NCBI RefSeq assembly: GCF_023276405.1
Contig: NZ_JALRMO010000001.1
Span: forward strand, 7,417,501 to 7,481,500
Length of the DNA stretch: 64,000 nucleotides
Direction of reading: 5' to 3'
From: Paenibacillus hamazuiensis
GTDB taxonomy: Bacteria; Bacillota; Bacilli; Paenibacillales; NBRC-103111
A program made the translations under genes and the position numbers. Of the stretch, positions 56,466 to 64,000 are shown in pieces. The notes under the pieces are model-generated. The model made no database searches and was not told where the DNA came from. It worked only from the letters and a program-made list of their open reading frames with translations. Within the stretch, counting starts at the first letter, position 1. Every line of letters starts with the position of its first letter.

Positions 56466-57617
56466 TTATCGCCTCCCGTACGTGCGGAACAAATAATACA
56501 CGCCGTAGATGACGGCGGCAATGATCAGAATGCCGATCCAGCCCCACAGCACCGACGTCTTTACCGCCATGCGCAGCGAGGCGTCCGCCGATTTCTCCGC
56601 CGTCTTGGCGGTCATGGATACGACGTAGTCGCCGGCGATCGCCTTTTTATCGGCTTTGATCGTTGCGACCACCTGCGTCGAGGCGCCGGGATCGAGAGAG
56701 TTCACCTTGGCCGGCTCGAACGTCACCTCCCAGCCGGTCGGTGCGGACGAGCTCATGTCGATGTCTTTAAGCGGCGCGGAGCCTTTGTTCGTGACCTGCA
56801 TCGTCACCTTCCTCGTGCTGCCGGCCGTAATGTCGGACGCCAGGTTGCCGTTTGGCGTGCTCAGCTCGATCGCGTACGTTCCGGTGACGACCGCCTCCAG
56901 CTCGAGCTGGCCGCCGGTACCGTTGCCCGACGCGGAGATCGGGATTTTGAACGAGCCTGCAGTCACCGCATCCGGGGGAGTGACGGCGACGCTGATATCC
57001 TGGGATGCGTTCGGCTCGACATTGACCGAAGTGACGTTTTTGCCGTCAGCGGAAAACTGCACGCTCCAGCCTTTCGGCGGCTCGGCCTTAAGAGCGTACA
57101 GCTGCTTGCCGGCCGTTTTGTTGCGCAGCGTGACAGAGTAGTTGAACGACGATTTGGACGTGCCCTCCATGTTCGGCTGCTTGGAGCTCAGATCGGTGCT
57201 GTAGGTGCCCTGCTGCGAAACGTTGACCGTCAGCGGCAAGGTCGCGAAGCCTTTGGCGTTCAGGTTCAGCGTGTACGCGCCTTTATCGATTTTGAGCGGA
57301 ACGGTTAGCTGCAGATTGACGTTTTGCGATTGCTTCGGCCGAACCGATATTTTCTGCACGGTGCGTCCGCCGGCCGTCAGCTCGGTTTGCCAGCCGTCGG
57401 GAGCGTTTTCCACCGCGAGCTCGACCGTTTGGATTTTGTCGGAACTGTTGATGACGTCGACCGAATAACTGATCGAATCGCCCGGCGGCGCCGAGATGCT
57501 GGCGTAAGGCGTATACAGCTCCACCCCTCCCTCGGCAAAAGCGGCTCCGGCCAGGCTGAACAAGCCAAGCAGAAAAGCCGTCAGCAAAATAAACGGTTTG
57601 TTCAAACAGCGCTTCAT
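56466..57617 (-). CDS. membrane-anchored protein with NEW3 (alpha-galactosidase-associated) domains
   Basis: 383 aa. Signal peptide (FILLTAFLLGLFSLAGAAFA) then three repeated ~100-residue NEW3-like beta-sandwich domains (key words ENAPDGWQTEL, AEPPKGWSVQF, SSAPTGWEVTF), then one C-terminal membrane helix (WGWIGILIIAAVIYGVYYLF) and a short basic tail. It faces outside the cell. Operon with an ABC-2 exporter suggests an accessory surface subunit. ATG 57617 follows GGGAGG. Confidence 0.88.
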   Translation of the reverse strand: MKRCLNKPFILLTAFLLGLFSLAGAAFAEGGVELYTPYASISAPPGDSISYSVDVINSSDKIQTVELAVENAPDGWQTELTAGGRTVQKISVRPKQSQNVNLQLTVPLKIDKGAYTLNLNAKGFATLPLTVNVSQQGTYSTDLSSKQPNMEGTSKSSFNYSVTLRNKTAGKQLYALKAEPPKGWSVQFSADGKNVTSVNVEPNASQDISVAVTPPDAVTAGSFKIPISASGNGTGGQLELEAVVTGTYAIELSTPNGNLASDITAGSTRKVTMQVTNKGSAPLKDIDMSSSAPTGWEVTFEPAKVNSLDPGASTQVVATIKADKKAIAGDYVVSMTAKTAEKSADASLRMAVKTSVLWGWIGILIIAAVIYGVYYLFRTYGRR

Positions 57618-57735
57618 GCTACAAGTTACCTCCCTTTGTTTTTTTCGGTTTCGAACTGGATACGAGTGGGAAGGCAAATCGGATTTATGGAAAAATGCCC
57701 GATTTCCAAGCTTAATTTCAGCTTAAAGGCAGCTT

Positions 57736-57784
57736 AAACGGATCTAAAATTTGCCGAAACCGGTTTCAAACGATCCGTTTTTTT
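57736..57784. promoter_or_regulatory. nested palindrome in the divergent region
   Basis: AAACGGATC (57736) and GATCCGTTT (57772) enclose a perfect 12-bp palindrome GAAACCGGTTTC (57756-57767), followed by a T run. It lies between the exporter operon and the ECF sigma gene. It may be a regulator site, an ECF-type promoter (GAAAC then CGTTT at 15 nt) or a leader terminator. Confidence 0.55.
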
Positions 57785-57836
57785 GCTATGTAAAAAATAA
57801 GGGGATTTTACGGAAAAAACTCAGGAGGGGGCAGCC

Positions 57837-58436
57837 ATGAAAATCAAAAGCGAGGAAGCCGAGTTTTTGCTGGCGGAAATGGAAAAAGGCTCGGTGGCCG
57901 CATTCGAGCGTTTTTACGAAGCGTATGCCGCGTTCGTCCTGCACATTGCCATCAGCATAACCGGAAACCGCATGGATGCGGAGGATTTATGCCACGACGT
58001 GATGCTGGAGGCTTGGAAAAAAGCGGCGACCTACGACAGCTCGCGGGGAAGCGTCGAGGCGTGGCTCGCGCTCAAAACGAAGAGCCGCTGCGTGGACGCC
58101 ATCCGGCGCCGCAAGCGGTGGGAGGAGAAGGCGGTCCGCCTGTTCGAGCCGGAGGCTACGGAAAGCGCGGCGACCGAAAACGCAGCGCTGGCGCGCATCG
58201 GCTGGGCTCATCTTCGCGGAGCGCTCCGCCACATCCCGCTGAAGCAGCGGGATGCGGTGTACGGCGCCTACGTCGAGGGGATGACGCATACCGAGCTGGC
58301 GGGGCGCATGAACCAGCCGCTCGGAACGGTGAAATCGGTGATCCGGTATGGCTTGAAGGCGCTGCGCAAGCAGCTGACGCAAGCGGGCTGGCTGACGGAA
58401 GCGGGAGGTGAAGGCCGTCATGAATCGACAAGCTGA
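57837..58436 (+). CDS. ECF-type RNA polymerase sigma factor
   Basis: 199 aa. Region 2 (FERFYEAYAAFVLHIAISITGNRMDAEDLCHDVMLEAWKKAATYD; key word DAEDLCHDVMLEAW) and region 4 (LKQRDAVYGAYVEGMTHTELAGRMNQPLGTVKSVIRYGLKALRKQL; key word LGTVKSVIRYGLKALR) are clear. GGAGGGG precedes ATG 57837. The stop overlaps the anti-sigma gene by 17 nt, the usual arrangement for a sigma factor and its inhibitor. Resembles the SigK/RskA-type group. Confidence 0.93.
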   Translation: MKIKSEEAEFLLAEMEKGSVAAFERFYEAYAAFVLHIAISITGNRMDAEDLCHDVMLEAWKKAATYDSSRGSVEAWLALKTKSRCVDAIRRRKRWEEKAVRLFEPEATESAATENAALARIGWAHLRGALRHIPLKQRDAVYGAYVEGMTHTELAGRMNQPLGTVKSVIRYGLKALRKQLTQAGWLTEAGGEGRHESTS

Positions 58437-59190
58437 ATGCGCCATAACGGAAGAAGCGGTAATCGATGCTTTGCTGCAGCCGGAGGATGCGGAGCAGCGG
58501 GTGCGCCTGCTTCGCCATGCTGCCGAGTGCGGCATATGCCGGGGGCGCATCCGCGAATGGGCCGGCGTACTGGGGCCCAGCCGCGGATGCGGGGAGCTTG
58601 CCCCGCCGCGGCACAGCGCAAGCTGGCGGCGTTTGCGCCGGGCGGTATGGCTGAGCGCACAGGCGCGCCGGCTGGCCGCGGGATGCTCGGCGCTTATGGC
58701 GAAGAGGCGCGGCCTCACCGCGTTCGGCGTGGCTGCGCTGCTCGCCTGTGGCGGATATTTCGGCGCGCTGACGGATGTGGCGGACCGCCTGCGCTCTCAG
58801 CCTCCGGAGCTGATGACTGCGCGAAACGACGAGGAGCTGATCCGCAGCTTCGCGATGATGGGCGGCCGCGCGCAGCAGGTGCCGGTGTATTCCGTAGGCC
58901 TCGGAAAGGCGAAAGGCATTGCGTTGGTCGGTGCGGACGACAGCGAGCTTCTGCTGCTGCTCGAAGGGCTGCAGGACGACCCGGAAGCGGCCTACCGCGT
59001 ATGGTCGGTGCATGCGCAAAGCGCCGTTGACCTCGGCACGATGCGGCGGTCGCCGGGGAGGGCGCATCTGCATTACCAGGGCGGCGAGATGAACGTCGCG
59101 CAGACGATTTCCGTGCGGCGCGAGCCGAAGGGCGGCGTTCCGTTCGCCGATGCGCCCGAGGTGGCGCATGTGCAGCTGAGGCCGCGCTAA
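58420..59190 (+). CDS. anti-sigma factor, RskA-like with zinc-binding N-terminus
   Basis: 256 aa. His33-x3-Cys37-x2-Cys40 forms the ZAS motif that holds the sigma factor. One membrane helix follows (GLTAFGVAALLACGGYFGAL, about residues 102-121), then an extracytoplasmic RskA-like domain (ELLLLLEGLQDDPEAAYRVW, about 187-206). GGGAGGTG at 58403-58410 selects ATG 58420. It would keep the upstream ECF sigma inactive until a surface signal triggers release. Confidence 0.88.
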   Translation: MNRQAECAITEEAVIDALLQPEDAEQRVRLLRHAAECGICRGRIREWAGVLGPSRGCGELAPPRHSASWRRLRRAVWLSAQARRLAAGCSALMAKRRGLTAFGVAALLACGGYFGALTDVADRLRSQPPELMTARNDEELIRSFAMMGGRAQQVPVYSVGLGKAKGIALVGADDSELLLLLEGLQDDPEAAYRVWSVHAQSAVDLGTMRRSPGRAHLHYQGGEMNVAQTISVRREPKGGVPFADAPEVAHVQLRPR

Positions 59191-59285
59191 GCGAGAGGCA
59201 GGCGTAAAGCCGGCCGGCGGCCGGATTGGCTCAATCGTAAGTCGGGCCGCCGTCCGCCGGGTTAAGAAGCTGTGCGAATGCGAAT

Positions 59286-59332
59286 GAGCGCTGACGTCAA
59301 CTCCTTCGGGCATTGGCGTCGGCGCTTTTTTT
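59286..59332 (+). terminator. terminator of the sigma/anti-sigma operon
   Basis: GAGCGCTGACG ... CGTCGGCGC followed by seven Ts. Good stem, 18-nt loop. Between here and 59601 I see only a weak promoter-like TTGACG (59518) ... TAAAAT near 59540 for the next gene. Confidence 0.88.
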
Positions 59333-59601
59333 GTCATTTTGGAAATAATGCGCAGCTCATTTTTGTGGTTAACCGGGGTTGCAGCGGCACGGATGGCTTT
59401 TGGGGCATTTGTTCTGAGGGAAGCAAAATTGTTATGGATCTGACAAACACGGAAGATATGCTGCACAAGGAGCGACTCGCAGCTATTGGTGAAAACGTCC
59501 TTTTTTCGGTAATCCGTTTGACGAAAAGTATTAAGATTATGTAAAATGGAAACCAGAAATACTTTGGAAGTTTCCTTGGTTGTACAATCGGAGGTTTTTT
59601 T

Positions 59602-60177
59602 ATGGATGAAACGGTTAAACTGCGTATCGTTCGGGAAGCGGCCGGGCTTTTCCAGGCGAAAGGATACCGGAACGTGACGCTGAGTGAGTTGGCGGCCCGG
59701 CTCGGCATGAGCAAAAAGACGCTGTATCAATATTTTGGCGGCAAAGAGGAAATCGCCGAAGCGGTCATGGGACAGACCATGAAAGCGATCGCCGATGTCG
59801 TTGCCGAAAGTGCGAAGCAGGGGGGCGATCCGCTGCGCGTCCTGCAGGAAACGTTCGGCGGCATCCGAAACGAGATTACGAAGCTGAGCCCGCTGTTTTT
59901 GGAGGATTTGCAGAAGTTTGTTCCCGGCTTGTGGGAGCAGGTGGAGGCGTTCCGCGCCCGGCAGATGGTCTTTATCGAGGAGCTGCTGGTCAAGGCGAAG
60001 GAGGCCGGTTCGATCCGGGATGTGAATCCCCGTCTGGCCGCAGCGATCATGATGGAAACCATCCAGCGAATGGCTCGTCCGGATTTTGCCGCCAGGCAAG
60101 GTGTGACGATGTCGGAGGTGGCGGATACGCTCTTTGTTTTGTTTATAGAAGGGCTGCGTGCGGACGGAAAAAAATAG
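59602..60177 (+). CDS. TetR/AcrR-family regulator
   Basis: 191 aa. HTH: LRIVREAAGLFQAKGYRNVTLSELAARLGMSKKTLYQYFGGKE (recognition MSKKTLYQYFGGK), followed by helical ligand domain. GGAGGT precedes ATG 59602. Ends 15 nt before the PEP-dependent enzyme gene, so the two are an operon and the regulator likely controls that enzyme. Confidence 0.91.
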   Translation: MDETVKLRIVREAAGLFQAKGYRNVTLSELAARLGMSKKTLYQYFGGKEEIAEAVMGQTMKAIADVVAESAKQGGDPLRVLQETFGGIRNEITKLSPLFLEDLQKFVPGLWEQVEAFRARQMVFIEELLVKAKEAGSIRDVNPRLAAAIMMETIQRMARPDFAARQGVTMSEVADTLFVLFIEGLRADGKK

Positions 60178-60192
60178 AGGAGCGTGCAAGCG

Positions 60193-62871
60193 ATGAACGG
60201 TTATGTGCTGGATTTCGGTCAGATCGACAAAAGCAGCCTTCCGCTGGTCGGGGGAAAAGGCGCCAATCTCGGTGAGATGACGCAGGCCGGGTTTCCCGTT
60301 CCGTCCGGCTTTTGCGTCACCACCGAGGCTTACTGGACTTTCATCCGGCAGAGCGGGCGGATGCCGGAGTTTTTTCGGCGTCTGGAGCATGTTCGGGCTG
60401 ATCAGCTGGAGGAAATCGCCGAGTTGGGCCGCGCCATTCGCGAGCATCTGGTTACGGTACCGATCCCCGCGGATGTCCGCGAAGCCATTGCCGGCGCGCT
60501 GCGCCGAGCGGGCGCCCGGTATGCTTACGCCGTGCGGTCCAGCGCCACCGCGGAGGATTTGCCGATGGCGTCGTTTGCGGGGCAGCAGGACACATATTTG
60601 AATGTGTGCGGAGAAGAGCAGCTGCTGGAGGCGATCCGCAAATGCTGGGCATCGCTGTTCACCGACCGGGCGATCTCTTACCGGGCCAAAAACCGCTTCG
60701 ACCATCGCTCCGTTTTGCTGTCCGTGGTGGTGCAAAGCATGGTATTCCCCGAGGTGTCGGGCATCATGTTCACCGCCGATCCGGTGAGCGGCCGCCGCAG
60801 CACCGTATCGATCGACGCCAGCTTCGGGCTCGGGGAAGCGTTGGTATCCGGCCTCGTCTCAGCCGACCTGTATCAAGTGCGCGAAGGAAAGCTGACTCAT
60901 AAAAAAATCGCCCGCAAAAAGCTCGCCATCTATTCCTTGCCCGAGGGAGGCACCGTGAAGAAGGAGCTGCCGGAGGAAGAGCAGCAGAGTCAGGCGCTCG
61001 GCGACCCGCAAATTTTGGAGCTGGCCGCGCTCGGCGGGGAAATCGAGCGGCATTACGGCTCGGAGCAGGACATCGAGTGGTGTTATGCGCAGGGGCGGTT
61101 TTACATCGTGCAAAGCCGGCCGATCACGTCCCTGTACCCGCTGCCGCAGATCGGTGTGGAGCTTGGCGGCGTTCCGCATCTGTTTTTCTCCTTCGGCCAT
61201 CAGCAGATGATGACGGACGCGATTCGGCCGATGGGGCTGTCGCTGCTGCGGACGATGTTTCCGTTCGGCAAGCCGTCGACGCGGGAGGAAAGCCTGTTTA
61301 CGACGGCAGCCGGAGGGAGAGTGTACGTCGATATTACGCCGCTCTTCGCCTTAAAACCGGCGCGCCGCCTGCTGCCGAAGGCGCTCCGCAACATCGACGA
61401 AATGATCGGAAACGGCGTCGCCGAGTACGTGCAGCGGGAGTCCGTCCGCCAGGTCCCCCGGCTGCCCGGCATAGAGAAAAGCGTAAGGGGATTTGCCGGC
61501 CCTGTTCTGCTGAGGGTGGTCCGCAATCTCCTTTTCGCTTCGGTTCCGCAGGCGGGCCGCGCTGTCAACGCTTATGTCGATGATTTCTATAAGCAGGCCG
61601 CGGAGCGTCTATCCGGCGTTACCGGCCCGGAACGGGTGATGCGCATTCAGGAGCAGATCGGTACCATGCTGCGGAGGCTGTTCACCGAACTGTTTGCGTA
61701 TCCGCTGGCAGGCGTCATCTCTTCCTTTCTGATTCGCGGGCTGGCGGATCGTTGGCTGGGCAAACCGGACGTCATCCATGTGCTGAACAAGTCGCTGCCC
61801 GGCAACCTGACGAGCGAGCTGGGACTCATGATCGGCGATCTTGCCGATGCGGCCCGGCCTTATCCGCAGGTGATCGAGCTGATTCGCCATGCCGAGCCGG
61901 GGCAGTTCCGCGAGAAGCTGCGCCAGGCGGAAGGGGGCGACGTATTCGGCGCGGCGTGGGACCGGTTCATGGAGCTGTACGGGATGCGCTGCCCGGGGGA
62001 AATTGACGTGACGCGGCCGAGGTGGCGCGAAGACCCGGGCACACTGCTGCCGTCCATCGACAGCCACATGCGCAGCATGCAGCCCGGCGAGCACCGGGCG
62101 AAGTTCGCTCAGGGGGCCGCCGAGGCGGAGCAGGCGGCGTGCGAATTGCTCGAGCGTCTGCGCGCGCAGCCGCTGGGGTGGCTCAAAGCGAAGCTGATGT
62201 CGCGGCTTCTGCGCGTGTATCGCGGTTTGATGGGAGCGCGGGAGCATCCGAAATATTTGATGATGCGCAATTTTGAACTGGCTCGCGAAGGCATTCTCGC
62301 AGAGGCGCGGGTTTTGGTCGGGGAGGGCGTGCTGAAGCGGGAGGACGACGTTTTTTACCTGACGCTGAACGAACTGCTGGGGCTGACCAGGGGAGAGCGA
62401 CCGGTTGATCTGGAGCAGCTGCTGGAGAAGCGTAAGGAAGAGTACGATCGCTTCCGTACGCTTACGCCGCCTCGCCTGATGACAAGCGAAGGCGAAATCG
62501 TAATCGGCCGGCGCCATCAGCAGGACGCGCCGGAAGGCGCGCTGCTCGGCACGCCCGTGTCCGCCGGCGTCATCGAAGGCATCGCCCGCGTCGTACTGCG
62601 GCCGGAGGAGGCCAAGCTGCAGAAGGGCGAAATTATGATCGCCCCCTTCACCGACCCCGGCTGGACGCCGCTGTTTCATTCCGCCGTCGGCCTCGTCATG
62701 GAGGTCGGCGGGCTCATGACCCACGGCGCCGTCGTCGCCCGCGAATACGGACTGCCGGCCGTCGTCGGCATCGACGGCGCGACCAAGCTGATCCGCGACG
62801 GCGACCGGATTCGGCTGGACGGCACCCGCGGCTACGTGCTGGTGCTGGAGCGGGGCGGGAAAGAGAAGTAG
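60193..62871 (+). CDS. PEP synthase-like / rifamycin phosphotransferase-like enzyme
   Basis: 892 aa. An N-terminal ATP-binding (PPDK_N-like) domain (~5-320: LVGGKGANLGEM, YAVRSSATAEDLPMASFAGQQDTYLN) and a central helical domain (~330-770) are followed by a C-terminal PEP-utiliser domain with phosphorylatable His844 in GGLMTHGAVVAREYGLPAVVG. The order and His motif match rifamycin-inactivating phosphotransferase (Rph) and Bacillus YvkC. A specific antibiotic target cannot be proven here. ATG 60193 lies 10 nt after AGAGGAG; an in-frame GTG at 60184 overlaps the RBS. Confidence 0.85.
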   Translation: MNGYVLDFGQIDKSSLPLVGGKGANLGEMTQAGFPVPSGFCVTTEAYWTFIRQSGRMPEFFRRLEHVRADQLEEIAELGRAIREHLVTVPIPADVREAIAGALRRAGARYAYAVRSSATAEDLPMASFAGQQDTYLNVCGEEQLLEAIRKCWASLFTDRAISYRAKNRFDHRSVLLSVVVQSMVFPEVSGIMFTADPVSGRRSTVSIDASFGLGEALVSGLVSADLYQVREGKLTHKKIARKKLAIYSLPEGGTVKKELPEEEQQSQALGDPQILELAALGGEIERHYGSEQDIEWCYAQGRFYIVQSRPITSLYPLPQIGVELGGVPHLFFSFGHQQMMTDAIRPMGLSLLRTMFPFGKPSTREESLFTTAAGGRVYVDITPLFALKPARRLLPKALRNIDEMIGNGVAEYVQRESVRQVPRLPGIEKSVRGFAGPVLLRVVRNLLFASVPQAGRAVNAYVDDFYKQAAERLSGVTGPERVMRIQEQIGTMLRRLFTELFAYPLAGVISSFLIRGLADRWLGKPDVIHVLNKSLPGNLTSELGLMIGDLADAARPYPQVIELIRHAEPGQFREKLRQAEGGDVFGAAWDRFMELYGMRCPGEIDVTRPRWREDPGTLLPSIDSHMRSMQPGEHRAKFAQGAAEAEQAACELLERLRAQPLGWLKAKLMSRLLRVYRGLMGAREHPKYLMMRNFELAREGILAEARVLVGEGVLKREDDVFYLTLNELLGLTRGERPVDLEQLLEKRKEEYDRFRTLTPPRLMTSEGEIVIGRRHQQDAPEGALLGTPVSAGVIEGIARVVLRPEEAKLQKGEIMIAPFTDPGWTPLFHSAVGLVMEVGGLMTHGAVVAREYGLPAVVGIDGATKLIRDGDRIRLDGTRGYVLVLERGGKEK

Positions 62872-62949
62872 GCGGACAGCAGGGCGCGCCGGGGGCATGG
62901 ATGGTTCCAGGGCTTGTAAATATCGCCCCATGGCGGTCGGCTGCTTCCG

Positions 62950-63722
62950 GCGGCGCCACCCGAGCTGAAAGCCGGATTAACCGGCTCTCAGCCTTCTCCG
63001 GCGCGCGGTCGGCACGCTGAGAGGCGGCCTTGCCTGCTCTCAGCCGCCGAACGGCTGCTTCGGGAGGCGCCACCCGAGCTGAAAGCCGGGTTTACCGCCT
63101 CTCAGCCTTTCCATGCGCGCGGTCGGCACGCTGAGAGGCGGCTTTGCCCGCTCTCGGCCGCCGAACGGCTGCTTCGGGGGGCGCCCCCCGGCCTGGGAGC
63201 CGGTATTACCGGCTCTCAGCCTTCTCCGGCGCTCAGCCGGCACGCTGAGAAGCGGCTTTGCCCGCTCTCGGCCGCCGAACGGCTGCTTCCGGCGGCGCAA
63301 CCCGAGCTGAAAGCCGGATTAACCGGCTCTCAGCCGGCACGCTGAGAGGCGGCTTTGCCCGCTCTCAGCCGCCGATCGGCTGCTTCGGGAGGCGCGACCC
63401 GGGCTGAGAGCCGGATTAACCGCCTCTCAGCCCTCTCCAGCGCTCGGTGGGCACGCTGAGAGGCGGCTTTGCCCGCTCTCAGCCGCCGAACGGCTGCTTC
63501 CGGCGGCGCCCCTCGGCCTGAGAGCCGGTATTACCGGCTCTCAGCCTTCTCCGGCGCGCGGTCGGCACGCCGAAAGGCGGCTTTGCCCGCTCTCGGCCGC
63601 CGATCGGCCGCTTGCGGCGACTCCACCCGGTCTGAAAGCCGGATTAACCGGCTCTCAGCCGGCACGCTGAGAGGCGGCTTTGCCCGCTCTCAGCCACCGA
63701 TCGGCTGCTTCCGGCGGCTCCC
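62950..63722. repeat. array of ~113-bp double-palindrome units
   Basis: About seven units; matching points fall at 62963, 63076, 63191, 63304, 63402, 63516 and 63630 (steps 113, 115, 113, 98, 114, 114). Each holds palindrome A (CTGAAAGCCGG-ATTAA-CCGGCTCTCAG) and palindrome B (CTGAGAGGCGG-CTTTG-CCCGCTCTCAG) with conserved spacers (CTTCTCCGGCGCGCGGTCGGCA; GAACGGCTGCTTCGGGAGGCG shape). Step 4 lost one spacer. All open frames across it are chance. Same family as 37450-37690. No gene between 62872 and 63776. Confidence 0.92.
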
Positions 63723-63776
63723 ATTACCGACTCGACGTATGCACGGCTTCCGTGCGCCGTCCATTGTCTTGCAATT

Positions 63777-64000
63777 TCACTCCGCTCGCTCCCGCATCCG
63801 TTCGGGGGCCATTCTGCGCATCAGTTCCCTCCGCTCGAACCCGAACTGCTCGTAAAGGCCGTGCGCGTCGCGGGTGGCCAGCATCATGTTCGTATGGCGG
63901 ATGGCCGGGTGCCCGGTCATGACCTGCATCATCCATTTGCTTAAGCCTTGACCGCGGTGGTCGGGGTGAATGATGACGTCGCACACCCAGGAAAAGGTCG
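63777..64000 (-). CDS. GNAT-family N-acetyltransferase, 5' end outside window
   Basis: C-terminal ~73 residues of an acetyltransferase, in frame to the window edge. It shows the acetyl-CoA pyrophosphate-binding motif HPDHRGQGLSKWMM and the typical end RDAHGLYEQFGFERRE. The in-frame GTG at 63986 is an internal valine (WVCDVIIHPDHRG), not the start; the true start lies beyond 64000. Confidence 0.85.
   Translation of the reverse strand, partial: TFSWVCDVIIHPDHRGQGLSKWMMQVMTGHPAIRHTNMMLATRDAHGLYEQFGFERRELMRRMAPERMRERAE

Noticed and set aside
59272-59544. 90-aa + strand frame after the anti-sigma gene
   Set aside because: Overlaps a strong terminator, has no RBS, and matches nothing.
58156-60735. 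859-aa minus-strand frame spanning the anti-sigma, TetR and PEP-enzyme genes
   Set aside because: Crosses three real genes and a terminator on the other strand; no motifs.
62950-63722. CRISPR array
   Set aside because: The repeats are palindromic, the spacers are conserved, the period is ~113 nt and there are no cas genes.
63113-63855. several 60-130 aa frames over the palindrome array
   Set aside because: They are translations of the repeat units (recurring RRSAACG/PPNGCF words), not genes.

Overview
The window reads as a piece of a Gram-positive, fairly GC-rich Firmicutes chromosome, most likely Paenibacillaceae. Support for this: strong AGGAGG-type ribosome binding sites, frequent GTG/TTG starts, a Bacillus-style pur operon with PurBoxes and a guanine riboswitch, LplB/LplC-type sugar ABC permeases with a membrane-anchored AraC sensor, copper-amine-oxidase-like stalk domains, and a FIMAH-ended multimodular lyase. 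Species cannot be named from sequence reading alone.

Layout. (1) 1-2.7 kb: 3' part of a 23S rRNA, then 5S rRNA and a terminator. (2) 2.8-3.4 kb: a small unknown gene, then the purine control region (two PurBoxes, sigma-A promoter, guanine riboswitch with terminator). (3) 3.4-17.6 kb: the IMP pathway operon purE-K-B-C-S-Q-L-F-M-N-H-O-D. Two features stand out: a repeat-filled gap splits purF from purM, and the final two steps are carried by separate proteins, an AICAR formyltransferase-only PurH and a PurO-type IMP cyclohydrolase. (4) 17.8-22.9 kb: PrsA-like foldase, MdtG-like efflux pump, two tiny membrane peptides, a DODA-type dioxygenase, an Rrf2 regulator with a clear operator, an IDEAL-domain protein and thioredoxin. 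(5) 22.9-37.4 kb: a polysaccharide-use locus: divergent membrane AraC sensor, LplB/LplC permeases, lipoprotein binding protein, GH123-type protein, Gfo/Idh/MocA oxidoreductase and a 1.8-kaa secreted PL8 lyase. Together they suggest import and breakdown of a uronic-acid (possibly GalNAc-containing) polymer. (6) 37.4-46.3 kb: a palindrome array, a decayed ArsR cassette, a TIM-barrel isomerase with a WYL regulator, secreted stalk and lipoprotein genes, an aldose-epimerase-like gene, and a nitroreductase. (7) 46.3-50.5 kb: a stalk/IseA-like protein; a TetR regulator with twin operators; an FAD oxidoreductase gene broken by one in-frame TAG; an EamA transporter; a 50-bp repeat cluster. (8) 50.5-54.2 kb: VOC protein, GntR-dgoD galactonate operon, DinB protein, and a probable type I toxin-antitoxin pair. 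(9) 54.2-59.3 kb: an ABC-2 exporter with an NEW3 surface protein, divergent from an ECF sigma/anti-sigma pair. (10) 59.6-62.9 kb: TetR plus a rifamycin-phosphotransferase-like PEP enzyme. (11) 62.9-63.7 kb: a large array of a ~113-bp double-palindrome repeat, then the 3' end of a GNAT gene running off the window.

All calls come from reading the sequence and the supplied translations. No database search was run.
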